DNA of 64,000 bases, taken from assembly GCA_024679565.1 (NCBI GenBank), contig JAIBDD010000008.1, positions 1 to 64,000 of the forward strand. Direction: 5' to 3'. Origin of the DNA: Bacteroidota bacterium. GTDB taxonomy: Bacteria > Bacteroidota > Bacteroidia > NS11-12g > UBA9320. The stretch's first letter is position 1. Every line of letters begins with the position of its first letter. Made by a program: the position numbers and the translations under genes. A model generated the notes under the pieces. It saw only the letters and a list, made by a program, of their open reading frames with translations. It was not told the origin of the DNA and made no database searches. Of the stretch, positions 27,511 through 36,561 are shown one piece after another.

Positions 27511-28059
27511 TTAACCGACTTCTTTAAGGTGTTTGCTTATTTCTTTGCAATTCCTCAGATTTCTACCCATATCAACAACAGCTAAGCGACTTTTTGGTTT
27601 ACTACTAATTTCAAAACCTTCAGGTGTCTGCTCAATAGTAACAATGTCTTTAAACCCATATCCGTTGCGCACTAAAATCTTACAAGCGGTATCCGTTTTT
27701 TGAATCAGTGACATTTTCTTGGGGTGTTTCATCAAAAGCGCTTTCACCTTTATGTCGAAGGCATCTTGAGACCATTGGCTATTTTTAATCATGAAGCGTT
27801 GACGCATCTTTAGGTATAATTTCGGGTCAACATTCCCAATTTTTTCGAATTCCATGGCATGCCACGTGTTAAAAACAATCCCTATTCCAATTGCGATGAT
27901 GATCGACCAATTGTGGTCAACGGTTAAGAAGTCGTAACCATACTTCATTTTACCTTGCTTAAAGGTAATCAAAGCCGCCGCGATTGGTAATGCGATTAAA
28001 CTTACTTTAATCCAATTGATAAGATAAACGACTAGCTTAAATAGTGACCTACTGTTCAT
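27511..28059 (-). CDS. Hypothetical two-helix membrane protein
   Basis: The 182-residue product has two N-terminal membrane helices (about 12-30 and 48-66), then a soluble cytosolic region of about 115 residues with alternating basic and hydrophobic residues. I do not recognise the family. It lies between the flavin reductase and FMN reductase genes with gaps of one base and zero bases, so co-expression with the flavin genes and tyrS is likely. Confidence 0.75.
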   Translation of the reverse strand: MNSRSLFKLVVYLINWIKVSLIALPIAAALITFKQGKMKYGYDFLTVDHNWSIIIAIGIGIVFNTWHAMEFEKIGNVDPKLYLKMRQRFMIKNSQWSQDAFDIKVKALLMKHPKKMSLIQKTDTACKILVRNGYGFKDIVTIEQTPEGFEISSKPKSRLAVVDMGRNLRNCKEISKHLKEVG

Positions 28060-28060
28060 T

Positions 28061-28912
28061 TTATAAGTTTTTTAACAACAGGCATAGTGCCTCGTGTGTT
28101 AGGTTATTCGCCAATAATGACTTTACTGCAGAAAATAGCTCTTCTTCGCCAAGAGTTTCTGAATCGGAATATTCTTCCATTGTGGGGATTCCTTCCAGTT
28201 GACCGAGTTGACCTAAGTCATTACCCGTAAGTTTTTCAGACAGTCTAATTGAATCTGGAAGTGCATCTATACCTACGCCAATTGACGTGATAGGTTTTGG
28301 AATTTCAAAAAGAGAATCACCGTTGGCTCTACAGTAAAAATTTCCACCCATTCGCGATACAAGATCAATTTCAAACGGGTCAATATGATTTTTTTCATCT
28401 ATTAATCGTTCATCAATGTGGAGTTTTACCACCTCACAGATTATTAGATTTCCAGCGCCACCACCATCACCCAATGGTTTAATTTCAATTACCTTACACT
28501 CCATTTGATAAGGAGATTCTTTTACCCGCGGTGGTTGAATAATGTCTGATTGTAATGCGGTAAACCCAGCTTTTTCAAACTCATTCACTTCCTTAGGATA
28601 TGGAGAACTCGCCAAACTCATTTGCTGTACCATGTCGAACGTCACCATATTTATAACAACTTCTGGTACGGCTAAACAATTGTCGTAGGTGTTTTTGGTT
28701 GCACCTGTTCTTCCACTTCTTGCTGGTGAAAAAACAACGATTGGTGGATTTGCACTAAACACATTGAAGAAACTGAATGGTGCCAAATTGGGCACACCGT
28801 TCGCATCAATAGTGCTGGCAAAACAAATAGGACGTGGTCCAACTCCACCAAGTAAATATTGGTGCAGCTGCGGAATCGCTAGGCTTTTCGGGTCTATGCT
28901 TTTAATACTCAT
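28061..28912 (-). CDS. Flavin reductase-family (split-barrel FMN-binding) protein
   Basis: This is a 283-residue member of the flavin_Reduct family. The split barrel begins with YLLGGVGPRPICFASTID and contains APFSFFNVFSANPP, the FMN-binding strand, and VINMVTFDM. The extra C-terminal 80 residues are helical. Family members reduce flavin or bind FMN for a monooxygenase, and the partner is unknown here. The start codon shares one base with the tyrS stop (TAATG), which indicates translational coupling. Confidence 0.9.
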   Translation of the reverse strand: MSIKSIDPKSLAIPQLHQYLLGGVGPRPICFASTIDANGVPNLAPFSFFNVFSANPPIVVFSPARSGRTGATKNTYDNCLAVPEVVINMVTFDMVQQMSLASSPYPKEVNEFEKAGFTALQSDIIQPPRVKESPYQMECKVIEIKPLGDGGGAGNLIICEVVKLHIDERLIDEKNHIDPFEIDLVSRMGGNFYCRANGDSLFEIPKPITSIGVGIDALPDSIRLSEKLTGNDLGQLGQLEGIPTMEEYSDSETLGEEELFSAVKSLLANNLTHEALCLLLKNL

Positions 28913-30189
28913 TAGGCTATGCTTAATAAGAAATAGTTTTTCTTCCCTCTTTGTAACAGTACAAATCGATTTTTGATTAAGTCTTTTTCGGAGAACGTAA
29001 AGTCTTCGGTTACTTTTTCTTTATTCACTGAAACGGAGTTCTCTTTTAAAGCACGCTTGGCTTCACCTTTAGAAGAAACTAAACCACATTCAGCGATAAC
29101 ATCTACGATGTTTCTATCTAATATTTCGCTCACATTACCTTGTTTGGCACCACTAAAGACATCTAAAAAATCTCCTTCGTCCAACTGGCGTAAGTTGCCC
29201 ATTACATCATCAGAAAACAAAATGCCCGAAAGGTGTTGGGCTTTTTTAAGGGCATCTTCACCATGTACCCAGGTGGTTATATGTTCGGCCAATAGCTTTT
29301 GCAAACCACGTTGATGTTCGTTACCTGTATGTTCATCAATAGCTTTTTCGATAGTTTCTTTATCCAGAAGCGTAAATATCTTTATGAGTTTTTTAGCTTC
29401 TTCATCTCCTGTTTTAATCCAGAATTGGTAGAATTGATACGGGGATGTTTTGTCTTTATCCAACCATATGTTACCACCTTCAGACTTTCCAAATTTACTG
29501 CCATCAGATTTAGTCAACAAAGGAGCGGTAATCGCGTAAGCCTCACTTCCACCTTTACGACGGATAAGTTCGGTACCTGTAACAATATTACCCCACTGAT
29601 CGCTTCCGCCCATTTGAAGCTTACAATTTTTATGCTCGTTCAAGTAATAAAAGTCATAACCTTGAACAAGTTGGTAGCTAAATTCAGTAAAAGATATTCC
29701 ATCGTCAATCCTGTTTTTAACCGAATCTTTGGCCAGCATGTAATTAACGGTGATGTGTTTTCCAATATCTCGGATAAATTCAAGGAAGTTCAACTCTTTG
29801 AACCAGTCGTAATTGTTAGCCATTTCAGCCGCATTTTCTCCGGAGAAATCTAAGAATTGTTGCAGTTGTTTTTTCTGACAAGCCAGGTTGTGATTTAAAG
29901 TATCGAGATCCAATAGGGTTCGTTCCGCTTTTTTCCCAGACGGGTCACCTACCATTCCTGTAGCACCACCTACTAAAGCAATAGGTTTGTGTCCGGCACG
30001 TTGTAAATGGACCAACAGAATTATGGGCACCAAGTTGCCAATATGCAGAGAGTCAGCAGTAGGGTCAAAACCAACATATCCAGTGATTTGCTCTTTCATG
30101 AGTGCATCTTCTACTCCTGGTATATGTTGATGATGAAGTCCTCTCCACTGAAGCTCTTCTATTAAATCAAAATTGGGTGTAAACGGCAT
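28912..30189 (-). CDS. tyrS: Tyrosyl-tRNA synthetase
   Basis: The product charges tRNA-Tyr in the cytosol. At 425 residues it is the bacterial TyrRS-F-type length. The class I motifs are HIGN (49-52) and KFGKS, with GYVGFDPTADSLH, GGATGMVGDPSGK and the tyrosine pocket YQLVQGYDFYYL, MGGSDQWGNI. A C-terminal S4 RNA-binding domain (about 355-425, SSKGEAKRALKENSVSVN) is present. It heads a four-gene operon, and its promoter candidate is at 30206-30235. Confidence 0.98.
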   Translation of the reverse strand: MPFTPNFDLIEELQWRGLHHQHIPGVEDALMKEQITGYVGFDPTADSLHIGNLVPIILLVHLQRAGHKPIALVGGATGMVGDPSGKKAERTLLDLDTLNHNLACQKKQLQQFLDFSGENAAEMANNYDWFKELNFLEFIRDIGKHITVNYMLAKDSVKNRIDDGISFTEFSYQLVQGYDFYYLNEHKNCKLQMGGSDQWGNIVTGTELIRRKGGSEAYAITAPLLTKSDGSKFGKSEGGNIWLDKDKTSPYQFYQFWIKTGDEEAKKLIKIFTLLDKETIEKAIDEHTGNEHQRGLQKLLAEHITTWVHGEDALKKAQHLSGILFSDDVMGNLRQLDEGDFLDVFSGAKQGNVSEILDRNIVDVIAECGLVSSKGEAKRALKENSVSVNKEKVTEDFTFSEKDLIKNRFVLLQRGKKNYFLLSIA

Positions 30190-30205
30190 GCTTTAAAATT
30201 TACGG

Positions 30206-30235
30206 CAAAGATATAGGCTTAAAGGTAAGAGGCAA
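30206..30235 (-). promoter_or_regulatory. Candidate promoter of the tyrS operon
   Basis: Minus-strand TTG (30233-30235), a 19-base spacer and a perfect TATCTTTG (30206-30213) match the Bacteroidota consensus. The predicted start of transcription is roughly ten bases before the tyrS ATG. Confidence 0.5.
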
Positions 30236-30270
30236 CCTGCAGCATAAGGGAAGAGTGCTTAATTTGCACT

Positions 30271-30750
30271 ATGAATAATTACACCATACAAGAGGCGACT
30301 ATCAACGACATTCCTGCGCTAATTGAGGTGTTTAAATCAAGTATAAAAGCGGCCGCTACACAAGACTACACCACCGACCAAATTCCTGAATGGTTACGGT
30401 CTGCTAAAAACGGAAAGCGTTGGACGGAATTGGTAGAACAACAGATTGTAATTACACTCCATCGAAACAATACGATAGTTGGCTTTATTTCATTAAAGGA
30501 TAAAAAGTATATTGATTTTGTATACGTTCATGGGAACCATCAGAAAAAAGGTGTTGCACAAATACTGATGGACGAACTAATTAAAACAGCAAAAAAACAG
30601 GGGCAATCCACCATTTCGTCGGATGTAAGCTACACGGCACGACCTTTCTTCGAGAAGAATGGATTTACAGTTATTCGACAAAACAAGAATAAACGTGGCG
30701 ATGAAGTGTTGGTTAACTTCAAGATGGTGCTGACGCTTCCTACTGTTTGA
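30271..30750 (+). CDS. GNAT-family N-acetyltransferase
   Basis: The 159-residue product has the GNAT fold. The acetyl-CoA pyrophosphate loop is HQKKGVAQILMDEL (motif A, R/Q-x-x-G-x-A), preceded by the strand YIDFVYVH and followed by a FFEKNGF segment typical of YafP/YhbS-like small-molecule acetylases. The substrate is unknown. It is monocistronic, with a TTAATTTG box five bases before the ATG, and overlaps the convergent surface-protein gene by 11 bases. Confidence 0.9.
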   Translation: MNNYTIQEATINDIPALIEVFKSSIKAAATQDYTTDQIPEWLRSAKNGKRWTELVEQQIVITLHRNNTIVGFISLKDKKYIDFVYVHGNHQKKGVAQILMDELIKTAKKQGQSTISSDVSYTARPFFEKNGFTVIRQNKNKRGDEVLVNFKMVLTLPTV

Positions 30751-33199
30751 TTACCCGTGCGGTAAACAGTCCAGTTTCTGATGTTACACTAATGAAGTAG
30801 ATGCTAGGCGATAAGTCTGTTAAATCAATTTTGTGATTGGGTTGCAACGTGCCCGATAACACTTGTTCGCCGGTCATTGATGTAACAACGTAGTCACTTT
30901 GATTTTGAACGTCAAGGTCAATGGTTATGTCGCCTTCCGTTGGATTCGGGTAAACCAGTATTGGCTCATACGAAGCAACAGGTAATACCGAGGCCTCTTC
31001 TTCTACCAATGCCATAACTTCATTCGTCATTTCGTCAAACTCATCGTCAAACAAGACCCGTGCACGATTGGTATAGGTAGTACCAATTTGTAGGTTTCCT
31101 GACATCTTCATGGTAAAGGCAATATGGCCTTCATCGTCCACAATCTCACCATTTTTGGTAGGATTCGGAGGTAGGTTGATGTTTGGGAATTTGTACACAA
31201 ATATGGCGTAATCTGAATACTTAGGTCCTTCAATGGTTGTTGGTACAACGTTATGACTCCATGACACATCTATGATTTCTTGTATCGTATTGTTTAAGTC
31301 TACGGTATCGATTACATACACCGTACGTACCGTATCGGACGTGTAATTGGCAAATGAGATTTGATATGTAATGGATTCGGCATCTGGGTTAATAAATGCG
31401 GTATCAGACCAGGTAGTTTCAGGATTAACGAATTTTCGAACATCATCGTCTTCAGGCATTACCCTTTGGGTTAACGAACTGGAATTGTTATCATCATTTT
31501 CTTCCGTTTCGTTTTGAACAATGTCGGCCGTGAGTTCAATAAACTCATCTGCATCTTGCTTAACCTTAAACAAGCACTTGATTACCCCTCTTTCACCAGG
31601 AGACAAATCATTAACGTTCCAATATGCTGTGTCGCCTTCCACTTTTTGCGGTGCAGGAGACGCAATCATTTTTTCTAAATCGTCATCAAAGGCAAGTTTT
31701 ACAATTCCTTCTACAAGCTCATTTGATCCTAAGTTTTCATAGTTGATGTAATACTGTTGCAAATTGGCAGCGATAACTCTTGGTCCTGACGAAGCCGATA
31801 GTTTCACCTTTAAGTCTCTAATATTACTCTGTTGGACCATTGGAAAATCAACGTCGCGCTTAACATCACCAGCTTTCAACTCAACGGTTTGCGTTAGCTT
31901 ACTGCATGTGGATGGACCCCAGAATTGTGCTGGGGTTATGGTTATATTGTATTTACCCTCTTCCAGGTAAATTTTATAAATACCGTTGATGTTTGGCCGT
32001 ATTACACGATTGCCAGGTTCTATTCGAATAATGTTTTTGTTAAGACGTTCGTCGCGTCCATTAATCATGCAGTTATCGTCCTTATCGTGGTAAACAGTGC
32101 CAGACAAAATCGCAAATTTCTTCTCAATGTTTTGCATAGAAAGTCTTGCGACATGATTTAGACTAATACCTCGATAATCGGTGAACTCACCTGAGGCGAA
32201 AAGAACATTATTATGAAATAGGAGGTCATTAACTGTAGCAAGTTGCCCCACATTTAGCGGTTCCCATTTCCCATTTTCATATTTTACAATGGAATACACC
32301 GTTTGGTCGGTTGAGAATTTAAATATGCCAGAAGCATATAAAACGTCTCCCGCAGAAACGATGTCTGAGACGTAAGTAACCTTATCTAAGCCTTCCATTA
32401 TTTTTACAGCGGTATCACCGTCTACTGCAAAAAAGTACATTGGCGTCTCATTAGAATTTATGGTACCCACAGCTACGATACCTTTGTTGTAGGATACGAG
32501 ATGATAGGGGCGGGCATAGTTGTATGTAAAAGGGTTTAGTTCTCCTTTTTCAAAATGTGCTAAGTACTTGGTTCGAGTACCACCAACTTTTGTAAAGGCA
32601 CCACCAATGTAGAAGTGATCTCCGCTGCCTATCGATGACAAAACAGCACCGTTCACACTTTCAAGTTCTTTGATACCTGATTCCACCCACTTTTCACCAT
32701 TGAAAAATCCAAGATTCGCACTGTTTTCTACTTCGGTACTTGAAAATTGACCAGCAACAACCAATAGATTATTGTAGATGTTTAGGTCTATCACTGTCTC
32801 AAAGAATTTTACTGAATTGGTACTGATGTTTGGTACATTCTTATACGTTCTGTTTGAATATTTAACCAAACTACGTGCATTCGAAATAGTATTAAACCGA
32901 TTAAACTGACCACCGATGTATAGCTCGTCTTTATACCATTTTAAGGTGTTAATTCTTGCGCCTGAGTCACACTTAATGCCAGGTAGGTGTATCCAGATAG
33001 TACCATTCCAAACAGATATCCCAAACTGAGTTGCACCATCAGTACTCCCCACTTTGTATGCGACAGCCACGGTTTTTTCTAATTCCGTCATAGCAACCGG
33101 ACTATGCTTTAGTCCTCCATTTAAGGATTGCCAGACTTGAGCAGAACTCGTAGAACAAATCAAACCAAGGGCGGAACAAAGTATAAGTACGTGTCTCAT
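30740..33199 (-). CDS. T9SS-sorted surface protein with propeller, SdrD-like and DUF7619-like domains
   Basis: The signal peptide (1-20) leads into a beta-propeller-like region (about 25-365) with repeats such as LYIGGQFN, FYIGGAFT and LFASGEFT. An SdrD-type carboxypeptidase-regulatory-like domain (about 370-445: LSGTVYHDKDDNC) follows, then CARDB/DUF11-like strands and a DUF7619-like domain (about 595-730: YQISFANYTSDTVRTVYVIDTVD, FDDEFDEMTNEV). A type A sorting domain ends the protein (VYPNPTEGDI). The function is unknown, probably surface recognition. The start overlaps the stop of the putative anti-sigma gene by one base (TAATG), which ties it to the sigma cassette. Confidence 0.85.
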   Translation of the reverse strand: MRHVLILCSALGLICSTSSAQVWQSLNGGLKHSPVAMTELEKTVAVAYKVGSTDGATQFGISVWNGTIWIHLPGIKCDSGARINTLKWYKDELYIGGQFNRFNTISNARSLVKYSNRTYKNVPNISTNSVKFFETVIDLNIYNNLLVVAGQFSSTEVENSANLGFFNGEKWVESGIKELESVNGAVLSSIGSGDHFYIGGAFTKVGGTRTKYLAHFEKGELNPFTYNYARPYHLVSYNKGIVAVGTINSNETPMYFFAVDGDTAVKIMEGLDKVTYVSDIVSAGDVLYASGIFKFSTDQTVYSIVKYENGKWEPLNVGQLATVNDLLFHNNVLFASGEFTDYRGISLNHVARLSMQNIEKKFAILSGTVYHDKDDNCMINGRDERLNKNIIRIEPGNRVIRPNINGIYKIYLEEGKYNITITPAQFWGPSTCSKLTQTVELKAGDVKRDVDFPMVQQSNIRDLKVKLSASSGPRVIAANLQQYYINYENLGSNELVEGIVKLAFDDDLEKMIASPAPQKVEGDTAYWNVNDLSPGERGVIKCLFKVKQDADEFIELTADIVQNETEENDDNNSSSLTQRVMPEDDDVRKFVNPETTWSDTAFINPDAESITYQISFANYTSDTVRTVYVIDTVDLNNTIQEIIDVSWSHNVVPTTIEGPKYSDYAIFVYKFPNINLPPNPTKNGEIVDDEGHIAFTMKMSGNLQIGTTYTNRARVLFDDEFDEMTNEVMALVEEEASVLPVASYEPILVYPNPTEGDITIDLDVQNQSDYVVTSMTGEQVLSGTLQPNHKIDLTDLSPSIYFISVTSETGLFTARVIKQ

Positions 33200-34587
33200 T
33201 ATTTTTTCAGTTTAAATTGAAGGGATAAATCGGTACCAAAACCAGACATTTTTTGCGATATATCGTTGTGTTTCATCATATCCAATGCATCGGCATCGTA
33301 CCTCACGAGTAGTTTTAGTTTTATACGGTCATTAAGGGCATAACCTGATGCAACATAACCTCCGTATGTCAAAGACAGACGGTTAAAGCCCGGCAAACGC
33401 TGCACGGACAGTTGATTCAGGTCTGCATTTAGTATTGTCCCAGTACCACCTATAAGGTACTGAATGTTTGTGTTTAGTCCCACCGTAAAGTCAAACTTTT
33501 CTCCGCTATAAATGGTTTTCCCAATAGATAATGGAACGGTTATGTATCGATATCTCGGACTGGTAACACCGTTTACAAGGGTATCTCTGTAGTTGTATCG
33601 CGGGTAACTTGTATCACCATTTGCGTCGACTCGAAGCACGGAGTCGTAGATTTCATATTTGAACCTTGGGCTATTCTCTTGACCTTTTTCTTGATATTTT
33701 ACACCTGAGGCAATCTGCATCCCTTTGAAGCCAGCGCCAATGTCAAATCCAACATTTGGTCGGAATGAGGCAGATTCGTTACCATTTCGATAATTGGTGT
33801 AATTGGTGATGTTAGAATTTAACTGTTGACTTAACTGACTACCTCCAAACGACAATCCAATGAATGGGTCGATAAATTGAGTCAGCGGGTTAAAGGTGTC
33901 AATCAAAGAGGCCATTGGGTACATATAAAATGGAGGCTTTTGATCTAGTCTTTCTTCAACTGTAAGCAAAGGAGCACCGTATGGGTCAAACCTATTGTAC
34001 AATGCAACATTTGATTTGGGTAATAACGTAAGAAGTTCAAACTGCGGACTTACCACTTTCGTGGACTCCTCAGTTCCTTTAGTACCCGTTTTGCCTTTTT
34101 GATCAGTTCCACTGGTTTTGTTTGCGCCGCTTTTGGATGCAGTTTTTGTTGACTTAACAGTTTCTTTCTTTACCTCACTTGGCTTTTTGCTTTCATTTAC
34201 CTCGTCAACCGTATTTGATGTAGAAGACGCGTTGATAGTCTCTTCTATTTCCAATATGTTATCCGGTGTCTCAACTTTACGGGTGTCTGCCGTTTTGCTA
34301 TCTTCTATTCGCGGTGCTATTTTTTCTTTTTTCTTCGTTTCAATGTCAACTTGATTTTGAACCTCAGTTTGATTGGCCAAAGAAGTAGAATTCATATTAT
34401 AATACAGAAGCCCGCTAGCGGAAAGCAACAAAATGCCAATACCAAACCACAACCAAACGAAACGTTTTTTCTTTTCAGGGTGCAATTCACCTGCTAACTT
34501 GGCCCATTCAGAACCATCTAAAGGCAATTGCGATCCCTGCAAATTGTCTTTAAACAAATCATCGATATGTTTCTTTTTGTTAGCCAA
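33199..34587 (-). CDS. Putative anti-sigma factor fused to an outer-membrane beta-barrel
   Basis: The 462-residue protein has a cytosolic N terminus (1-42, with DDLFKDNLQ and EWAKLAGEL like the sigma-binding helix of Bacteroidota anti-sigma proteins), one membrane helix (43-64), a Lys/Thr/Ser-rich linker (66-180) and a C-terminal beta-barrel-like region (about 235-462) with alternating strands and a C-terminal FKLKK. It overlaps the upstream ECF sigma gene by eight bases and the downstream surface-protein gene by one. By position and architecture I infer that it senses envelope state and holds the sigma factor; the barrel call comes from strand pattern only. Confidence 0.7.
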   Translation of the reverse strand: MANKKKHIDDLFKDNLQGSQLPLDGSEWAKLAGELHPEKKKRFVWLWFGIGILLLSASGLLYYNMNSTSLANQTEVQNQVDIETKKKEKIAPRIEDSKTADTRKVETPDNILEIEETINASSTSNTVDEVNESKKPSEVKKETVKSTKTASKSGANKTSGTDQKGKTGTKGTEESTKVVSPQFELLTLLPKSNVALYNRFDPYGAPLLTVEERLDQKPPFYMYPMASLIDTFNPLTQFIDPFIGLSFGGSQLSQQLNSNITNYTNYRNGNESASFRPNVGFDIGAGFKGMQIASGVKYQEKGQENSPRFKYEIYDSVLRVDANGDTSYPRYNYRDTLVNGVTSPRYRYITVPLSIGKTIYSGEKFDFTVGLNTNIQYLIGGTGTILNADLNQLSVQRLPGFNRLSLTYGGYVASGYALNDRIKLKLLVRYDADALDMMKHNDISQKMSGFGTDLSLQFKLKK

Positions 34588-35155
34588 TGTTTAGTTGTTC
34601 TTTAACCAGTTTCTTAAGCATCTTACGCGCTCGTGCCAATTGTGACTTAGAGGTGCCTGTGCTTATATTCAATTCTTTTGCTATATCATTATGCGAATAT
34701 CCTTCAATCGCATATAAATTAAACACCATTCTATACCCATCAGGTAGCTGAGCGATAATTTTATACAAATCGCTCAGCTTGACTTCGTCTTCGTCTTCCA
34801 AAGTAAGTATATAGCTAGTATCATCATTTCCGTATTCGTGCACCTTTTCAGCTTCTTCGAAGTGCAAGTATTTTGTGCTCTTTTTAAAATGGTCAATGGC
34901 TGTATTAATCATTAACCTCGTCATCCAAGTTTCAAGCGTACTCGTGCCTTTAAAGTTTTCAATTCTTTTGAAAACCTTTATAAAGCCTTCATGGAGCGCA
35001 TCTTTAGCGTCTTCCATATTTGAGCAATATCTGGCACATACCCCTAACATTTTGGGCGCATAATTTTCAAACAATATCTTTTGGGCACGTGAATCATTGT
35101 CAATACAGGCAGATATAATATCCTGTTCGGTTGCCAAGTTTCTTTCTTTACCCAT
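34580..35155 (-). CDS. ECF-family RNA polymerase sigma factor
   Basis: The 191-residue product has sigma-70 region 2 (DAKDALHEGFIKVFKRI, FKGTSTLETWMTRLMINTAID, about 45-95) and region 4 (LPDGYRMVFNLYAIEGYSHNDIAKELNIS plus a helix-turn-helix to about 185), and no region 3. It is therefore an extracytoplasmic-function sigma factor. It is the first gene of a three-gene overlapping cassette with a putative anti-sigma factor and a T9SS cargo protein. An AACCTTTG box at 35173-35180 on the minus strand may be its own promoter. Confidence 0.95.
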   Translation of the reverse strand: MGKERNLATEQDIISACIDNDSRAQKILFENYAPKMLGVCARYCSNMEDAKDALHEGFIKVFKRIENFKGTSTLETWMTRLMINTAIDHFKKSTKYLHFEEAEKVHEYGNDDTSYILTLEDEDEVKLSDLYKIIAQLPDGYRMVFNLYAIEGYSHNDIAKELNISTGTSKSQLARARKMLKKLVKEQLNIG

Positions 35156-35293
35156 TAGTCTCCAGAATCAACCAAAGGTTGCATCATCAAACATAAAAGT
35201 TTGAAAAATTCTTTTTAGACTATAGAATAGATTGTTATTCAAGTTGTTACGATGCCTGACCTGAAAGGAATACAGTAAGTTTTGATAGATTTA

Positions 35294-35527
35294 TTACAAA
35301 TCCCAAACCGACCTACGCGATTTTCCCATCTGATTTCTTATTTCCAACCAAAAAGCAACAAATAAGTAGATTAATATCGGTGATCCGAATGTGATGAAAG
35401 AGAGGTAAATAAAGTACAAGCGAATACGGGAATCTTTAAGACCTAATTTTTCGCCTATGTAAGCACATACGCCAAAGAAGCGTTGCTCAATGATAAACTT
35501 CCAAGTATTTAAAAATTTCTGTTTCAT
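35294..35527 (-). CDS. PspC-domain small membrane protein
   Basis: The 77-residue product is a single PspC domain: FFGVCAYIGEKLGLKDSRIRLYF then a membrane helix (about 40-64) and a basic tail. PspC proteins are inner-membrane stress sensors of the phage-shock response. No pspA is nearby, so a stand-alone envelope role is likely. It lies 138 bases from the sigma gene, in the same direction, but is not clearly co-transcribed with it. Confidence 0.88.
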   Translation of the reverse strand: MKQKFLNTWKFIIEQRFFGVCAYIGEKLGLKDSRIRLYFIYLSFITFGSPILIYLFVAFWLEIRNQMGKSRRSVWDL

Positions 35528-35713
35528 TCAAACTTGTTTCAATATGGCATTTCCTAGTTGTTAGGGCAAACAAGGCTTAAAAGTACAAAACTTATTATGG
35601 AAGCGCAATACCCCTCAGATTGTTGTGTGTTGCAAATACTGCAGTCTCACGAATTACAATGGTATAACTTCTTCGTGCAAATGCCCTGGCTTACGTATGG
35701 GTATTCGAGACTT

Positions 35714-36514
35714 TTAGTCGAGGAATGCCGCCATTTGTCTTTGAAGTGACTGAGATTCTACACCGGCAGCTGTTGCAAAATCTTCCCCTTTCGATTTATA
35801 TATAATTCCTCTTGACGAGTTTACCAAAAGGCCGCAATTCGCATTAATTCCAAACGCAGAAACATCGTCTAAACTACCGCCTTGACTGCCTACTCCTGGC
35901 ACCAACAGAAAATGATCTGGAACAATGGCTCTAATTTCTTTAAGTTTTTCGGCTTGTGTAGCACCTACAACAAACATCATATTTTCAGGGTTACCCCACG
36001 ATGCTACGTTTTCGATGACACGTTCATACAGTTTTTGCTCACCAACCGGTAAGTGCTGAAAATCTTGACTACCGCTATTTGACGTAAGGCCTAATACAAT
36101 AACTACTTTACCATAGCTCAAGAATGGTTCTACAGAGTCTTTGCCCATATAGGGGCTTACGGTAATGCTGTCAAAATCCATGTTTTTCAAAAACGCTTTG
36201 GCATACATTTTACCCGTGTTTCCAATATCACCTCTCTTGGCATCGGCAATGGTAAAACAGTTTGTAGGAATACATTTTAGTGTTTCCTCCATAATGGTCC
36301 ACCCTTCTGCTCCGTACTGTTCGTAAAACGCCGTATTAATTTTGTACGCTACAGCATATTGATTTGTGGCCTCTATTATGGCCTTGTTGAACGTCAGGAT
36401 AGATTCAGTCGTTTTCGGAAGGTGGTCTGGTAGCTTCTCAACATCGGTGTCAAGACCAACACATAGGTAACTTTTTTTGGTCTTAATTTCTTGTATTAAT
36501 TCGGAAACTGTCAA
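35714..36514 (-). CDS. pyrF: Orotidine 5'-phosphate decarboxylase
   Basis: The enzyme makes UMP in pyrimidine synthesis. It is the longer (type 2) bacterial form of 266 residues. LCVGLDTDVEKLP opens the barrel, the catalytic DAKRGDIGNTG carries the Lys/Asp set, SPYMGKDSVEPFL and VLGLTSNSGSQDFQ follow, and the phosphate-binding PGVGSQGG closes the active site. It lies 47 bases after the RsmI-like gene and may share its transcript. Confidence 0.96.
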   Translation of the reverse strand: MTVSELIQEIKTKKSYLCVGLDTDVEKLPDHLPKTTESILTFNKAIIEATNQYAVAYKINTAFYEQYGAEGWTIMEETLKCIPTNCFTIADAKRGDIGNTGKMYAKAFLKNMDFDSITVSPYMGKDSVEPFLSYGKVVIVLGLTSNSGSQDFQHLPVGEQKLYERVIENVASWGNPENMMFVVGATQAEKLKEIRAIVPDHFLLVPGVGSQGGSLDDVSAFGINANCGLLVNSSRGIIYKSKGEDFATAAGVESQSLQRQMAAFLD

Positions 36515-36561
36515 TGAAATAATTTTTGGCGAAGATAGGGTTTGAATTTTTCACAAGGGTC

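Noticed and set aside
29299-29853. 184-residue plus-strand ORF inside tyrS
   Set aside because: It lies antisense to a fully conserved tyrosyl-tRNA synthetase and shows no recognisable domain or initiation context.
35558-35749. 63-residue ORF between PspC and pyrF
   Set aside because: It has no recognisable family, overlaps the pyrF 3' end and has no promoter or homology clue; the 186-base gap appears to hold no gene.
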